Assembly (NCBI RefSeq): GCF_010183535.1
Contig: NC_071329.1
Location: forward strand, 12,276,001 to 12,340,000
Direction of reading: 5' to 3'
Origin: Caenorhabditis remanei
Taxonomy: Eukaryota; Nematoda; Chromadorea; Rhabditida; Rhabditidae
Length of the DNA: 64,000 bases
The notes beneath the pieces are model-generated. The model ran no database searches. It saw only the letters and a program-made list of their open reading frames with translations, and was not told the origin of the DNA. The stretch's first letter is position 1. Every line of letters starts with the position of its first letter. Positions 60,561 through 64,000 of the stretch are shown here, piece by piece. A program made the translations under genes and the position numbers.

Positions 60561-62018
60561 TTACATTGAGTATCCATCAGGTTTGGTGCTTTCGCAATGT
60601 CCTGTGAAGTGGCGAATTTTGCAGTTGGAGCAGTTGTTCTTTGATCGGCAGCTAGTGACCATATGTGTGCTTGAAAGACAGTTGTTGCATAGTAGCTTGT
60701 CTTTCACTGCTTCTTTCTTTTTCCGAAGGGAAGCTTTGCACTGTAGAGCACAATGGTCCTTGTCATCACAATATTGACATGGAATCAGCTTGCTTGGTGG
60801 TATACGTCTGTTGCCATTCTTCTTTTGTTGATGATGACTGCTTCCGTGCTTGGGACGCTCCTGATGACGTTGTTGATTATGATTTCCGTCATCTCCATTC
60901 GCATGCGTGGAGTTCGTTTGGCGGATTTCATTATCGTTGCCACGTGAAGGCTCGCTGATGGGCCACCGTTGGATCGCGAGTTCCTCGTGAAGCACATCCA
61001 ACAGTTGATCAAGTTTTGTGGCCGCAATGTTTTGTAGCAGCAGTGAGTGGGCTATCCTCGAGAATCTTTCGGGAAGCCTTCTCGCAAAGTTGATTAGGAA
61101 ATTCGGGTCGTCTGGATTCGTTCCGTAATCTTTCTGCTTGTTGGCGAGCGTTGAGAAGGTGTTCAGGGCGCTCGTCAATTCACTTAAGTCGTGCTCTGGG
61201 AACTCCAACTCCATTGACTTCCTCCAAGCTATGATCTTCTGTACGCCGGGGCTGTTGAACTGCCTCTCCATGTTTCTTCTGATGGTCCAGTAGTTCTCTT
61301 TCGACGGCGTTGTTTGATGTACGTCGACAAGATCCTTTGGCAGTAGTTTCATCAGTAGGCCTTGCTTGATTTCGAAGTCGAGGTAATCGTTATTGTGAAC
61401 CATGAAATCGAACAGTCCAATGAAAGCTGGGTAATCGCAGATGTCTCCACTGAACGGTGTCACCACAGTGAGGGCAGACTTGATCGATGTAAGTTTTACT
61501 TGCTCCCTCTTGACGTCCTTCTCCATGAGGTTGACTGTTGAAGTGACAGTTGCTGGAGACTGATTACCACGTTGTTCAGGGAAATCAGGAAGTGATGGAG
61601 TGTCCGTCCCGATGAATCGACTGCTTTGGTCTTTTGCGAAGTTGTTTGATAACGAAATGCTATCGATCACGTTTACATAACGCTCTCGAATAACATTCGC
61701 TTCATCGTTTTCGCTTCGGCTTCGATCATCGACAATTTCGTTCAAAAATGGAATTCTATCGACAACGTTTACATCACGTAGTCGACTAGCATCCACTCTT
61801 GACTCCACTTGGGCGTTGTTCCTTGAAGTATCAGCTTCTTCTTGTTGATGTAGGTTGTCATCACGTCGAGGCATCACTAGATCCATCCTATTGATCACGT
61901 TTGTACTCTCCACGTCGTGTTTTCCCGTGTTGAACGTCTCCTCGGAAGTATGTGTTCCCTTGGTTTCGTTGCTTTGGGCGATGCGATCTCTCCTGATGCC
62001 AGCGGGGTCCTCATGCAT
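60561..62018 (-). CDS. Gag-like protein of a BEL/Pao-type retrotransposon
   Basis: A single open frame of 485 aa starting at an ATG. The N-terminal third is polar and acidic. The central part (about 175-360) is a gag-like helical region of the DUF1759 type found in BEL/Pao elements. The C-terminus has Cys-rich zinc knuckles: a canonical CCHC with Cys444, Cys447, His452 and Cys457, a second with Cys463, Cys466, His470 and Cys475, and another Cys group just before. Gag binds element RNA and forms particles in the cytoplasm. The frame stops directly after the knuckles; pol would be expected downstream on the minus strand but is not recognisable. The intact frame suggests a recent copy or selection on it. 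Confidence 0.75.
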   Translation of the reverse strand: MHEDPAGIRRDRIAQSNETKGTHTSEETFNTGKHDVESTNVINRMDLVMPRRDDNLHQQEEADTSRNNAQVESRVDASRLRDVNVVDRIPFLNEIVDDRSRSENDEANVIRERYVNVIDSISLSNNFAKDQSSRFIGTDTPSLPDFPEQRGNQSPATVTSTVNLMEKDVKREQVKLTSIKSALTVVTPFSGDICDYPAFIGLFDFMVHNNDYLDFEIKQGLLMKLLPKDLVDVHQTTPSKENYWTIRRNMERQFNSPGVQKIIAWRKSMELEFPEHDLSELTSALNTFSTLANKQKDYGTNPDDPNFLINFARRLPERFSRIAHSLLLQNIAATKLDQLLDVLHEELAIQRWPISEPSRGNDNEIRQTNSTHANGDDGNHNQQRHQERPKHGSSHHQQKKNGNRRIPPSKLIPCQYCDDKDHCALQCKASLRKKKEAVKDKLLCNNCLSSTHMVTSCRSKNNCSNCKIRHFTGHCESTKPDGYSM

Positions 62019-62190
62019 TGTGACCGAGTTATTTGGACGCCACGAAGATGAATTGCCTGAAAAAAATATTAGTGGGTTTTGGGTGGTTCCCCTTCAGAAG
62101 GGGTGTTTTAGTTATAAAGAACGAAGGTAAGACAGTTTGATAAAAGGTAACAGTGAGTTTTGATTGAAAGAAAGAGAGTTGGTATAAAAC

Positions 62191-62252
62191 GCAGGGAAGT
62201 GGGTGGTCGTGAGAGCCACACGCAGGAAGGTGGGTGGTCGTGAGAGCCACAC
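62191..62252. repeat. Two tandem 31-bp units
   Basis: GTGGGTGGTCGTGAGAGCC followed by ACAC occurs in both units (62191-62221 and 62222-62252), which differ at about two positions near their 5' ends. It lies just upstream of the gag ORF on the minus strand. Confidence 0.7.
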
Positions 62253-64000
62253 GCAGCGGTTAGAGGGACCGTCCCTTTTTTGGTGCCAGACTTGACTTGC
62301 AAGCCTGAACACCTCCAAGCTCACAGCGACCACATCATGCGTCGTGCACTCGTGAGGCATTTGGGTAGCCCTCAGTCACGAGCTATCCTTCCACCCATCA
62401 TAACTGAAGATCTGTAACGTTCGACCTGTAAGCAGAGTTAGAGGGGAAGGGGCTTGAAAGGCTTTAGCGTTGTAGTGTGCAGTAGGAGCCACTACATTAC
62501 TGATTTTATCGGGCGCTAAGTAGCCATCTAATTTATCCCGATTATGGTTGGGAACTAAGGTTAGTATTAGTTTGAGAGAAGCTCTAAGCTTCTATGTAAT
62601 TAACTTAAAGAAGAGTAAGACTAAACTAATAAGACACTAGGTAGCTAATTTAGAGTTTTTAGAAGCTTAAGAGGTACTACAACTTAAAGATTAATATACT
62701 AGAAGGCTAAGAGACTAGGTCGCCTATACCTTCCGCTTTCCATCTGTTTCAAAGGATGTTCCGCTTCCAGTACCGGTTTCCCTAGGAGTACTTAAACTAG
62801 TGACAAGCTAGTTGTTTTTCCTACGTACTAACAGACTAAATACTAAACCTAGTTGGGGCCGACGATGTTATACATCGTACTGAGAGAAATACCTGAGACG
62901 GTGAGCTTTGGAATCCATGATGCTCAGTTGTCCAGAGGAGCAGCTGGGAGCAGGTAGAAACAGCAAGTGGTGGTTCAGAATTGTCCCTCTGAGCGCTCAC
63001 TTCCTCCAATGCTGGGGTGATGTCGTTCTTGTCCCCATCTCAGTTGCTGGACTGCTTCTCGTTGTCGCTGTTGCGCCGAATGTTGCCACAGTACGTGTCC
63101 TTTGTACTCCCATACGACGACTACCGATTTGCACGGCTCGGTGTTAAACCGACCTCAATACTGCCTCAAGATGTGACTCCTTGTTGCAGAGATCCTCGTC
63201 CTTGCACAGCTTGATTACTTGATTTCTTTGGTCAATCCTTTCCGTTGAGAAGGTTCCGGCGACTTCATTTCTGGTGAAGCCTTGTCGTTGGTCTTCTCTT
63301 TTTCCAGATAGATTCCATAATCGATGATCTCATCGCGCCGAACGTGGAGTTTACTGTTGATTTGACTCCTTTGCAGTGAGTTGCTTGCTTATCCGTCCGG
63401 TTTGAGTAGCTGTGATGGCTTCACGTGTGTTTCCTACCACGTAGCCAGTGAATTGATTGAGTTTCTCTTGCTTTGGGTTGTACACATCCTTTCTGAGTGA
63501 AACTGCAAGCATTGGGGACTTCTCCTTCGTTGACTTCTTCGTCTTCTTCTTTGACTTCGTGTTGAATCTCGGCGCCGGCGTTTTCTTACATCGAAAACGC
63601 GACGCTTCGATTTCTTGCTGTCGTTCCTCTTCTGGTTTCAATTGACTTTGTCATCGAATCTCGGCGCCATTTTCTCTTACATAGAGAGAATGACACGTCG
63701 ACTCTCCGACTGTCCATCCTTTGCAAATTGTTGCGAAATTATGCGGGGTTTGTCGTTGAGTTTCATCAGCACCTTCTTCAGACCAAAGCGTGGCGCCTCT
63801 ACTCGCCGACTCACCGAATTCCTCTCCGTTTGTTGCTGCTGTGGACTCTTTGTCGTTGCGTTCCAATTGAGGCGACATCATTGCCATCGGTGCTCAAGAA
63901 TTGTCGGGTTTACATAACCTTTCAACTCTCTTGCAACCGATCGGCTTCACATCCGATCACCAAGTCCTTTCGAAAAAAATTTTTTCGTTTCCGGTCGCAT
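62253..64000. other. Retroelement-flank sequence without a supportable gene
   Basis: AT-rich block with many CTAAG/CTTAG-like words at 62560-62720, then balanced-composition sequence. Minus-strand ORFs at 63351-63641 and 63651-63887 encode Lys/Glu/Thr-rich peptides without a recognisable domain; they may be remnants of the element's 5' region. The window ends inside this sequence. Confidence 0.4.

Larger units (their letters stand above)
59345..64000 (-). mobile_element. Decayed BEL/Pao-type retroelement sequence, running off the window end
   Basis: A gag-like ORF (60561-62018) is the only long coding part. Downstream on the same strand (59400-60560) only short, interrupted ORFs are found, and no reverse transcriptase, integrase or long terminal repeat pair was recognised. 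Base composition is more balanced (higher GC) than in neighbouring worm introns, and several internal duplications are present. The left edge is set at the first hairpin repeat and is uncertain; the right edge is not in the window. Confidence 0.6.

Noticed and set aside
1..64000. CRISPR arrays, bacterial operons or prophage
   Set aside because: No regular direct-repeat/spacer arrays; spliced nematode genes throughout.

Overview
The window is nuclear DNA of a rhabditid nematode, almost certainly a Caenorhabditis species. Introns are often only 44-52 nt, 3' splice sites read TTTTCAG or TTTCAG, non-coding DNA is AT-rich with pyrimidine tracts, and the gene order is that of the egl-27 to aff-1 region (C. 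elegans chromosome II, from memory). No species is assigned. All exon models were built by hand from GT/AG sites plus reading-phase continuity; each complete model closes to a multiple of three with one terminal stop.

Layout. 1-16.8 kb: no convincing coding exon; an inverted repeat, a cluster of very short perfect hairpins, then long CT-rich sequence that I read as the regulatory and possibly transcribed 5' region of egl-27. 16.8-29.9 kb (+): egl-27, an MTA/RERE-type corepressor (BAH, ELM2, SANT, GATA finger, Gln/Arg-Glu-Ala tail) in 13 coding exons. 30.5-31.5 kb: a 1.04 kb foldback transposon with an 8-bp target duplication, possibly inside the egl-27 3' UTR. 31.9-34.9 kb (+): a GRTP1-like TBC Rab-GAP with related foldback elements in its first intron and downstream. 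36.3-37.4 kb (+): a small secreted Cys-rich protein whose only intron holds both a MITE and a tRNA-Leu(UAG).

From 37.8 kb onward every gene is on the minus strand: dnj-5 (DNAJC14-like membrane J protein, 16 exons, with SPD in place of HPD), aff-1 (cell-cell fusogen, 588 aa), clhm-1 (CALHM channel), a DOMON protein with a GPI-type tail, and the last three exons of an SLC36-like amino acid transporter. From about 59.3 kb to the window end lies decayed retroelement sequence carrying a BEL/Pao-type gag ORF; no reverse transcriptase was recognised.

The genes do not form one pathway. Notable features are the number of independent foldback or MITE insertions around egl-27 and the TBC gene, the tRNA whose Pol III terminator coincides with a host 3' splice site, four copies of the 10-mer TGACGTGGCA, and loss of the HPD histidine in the J domain.
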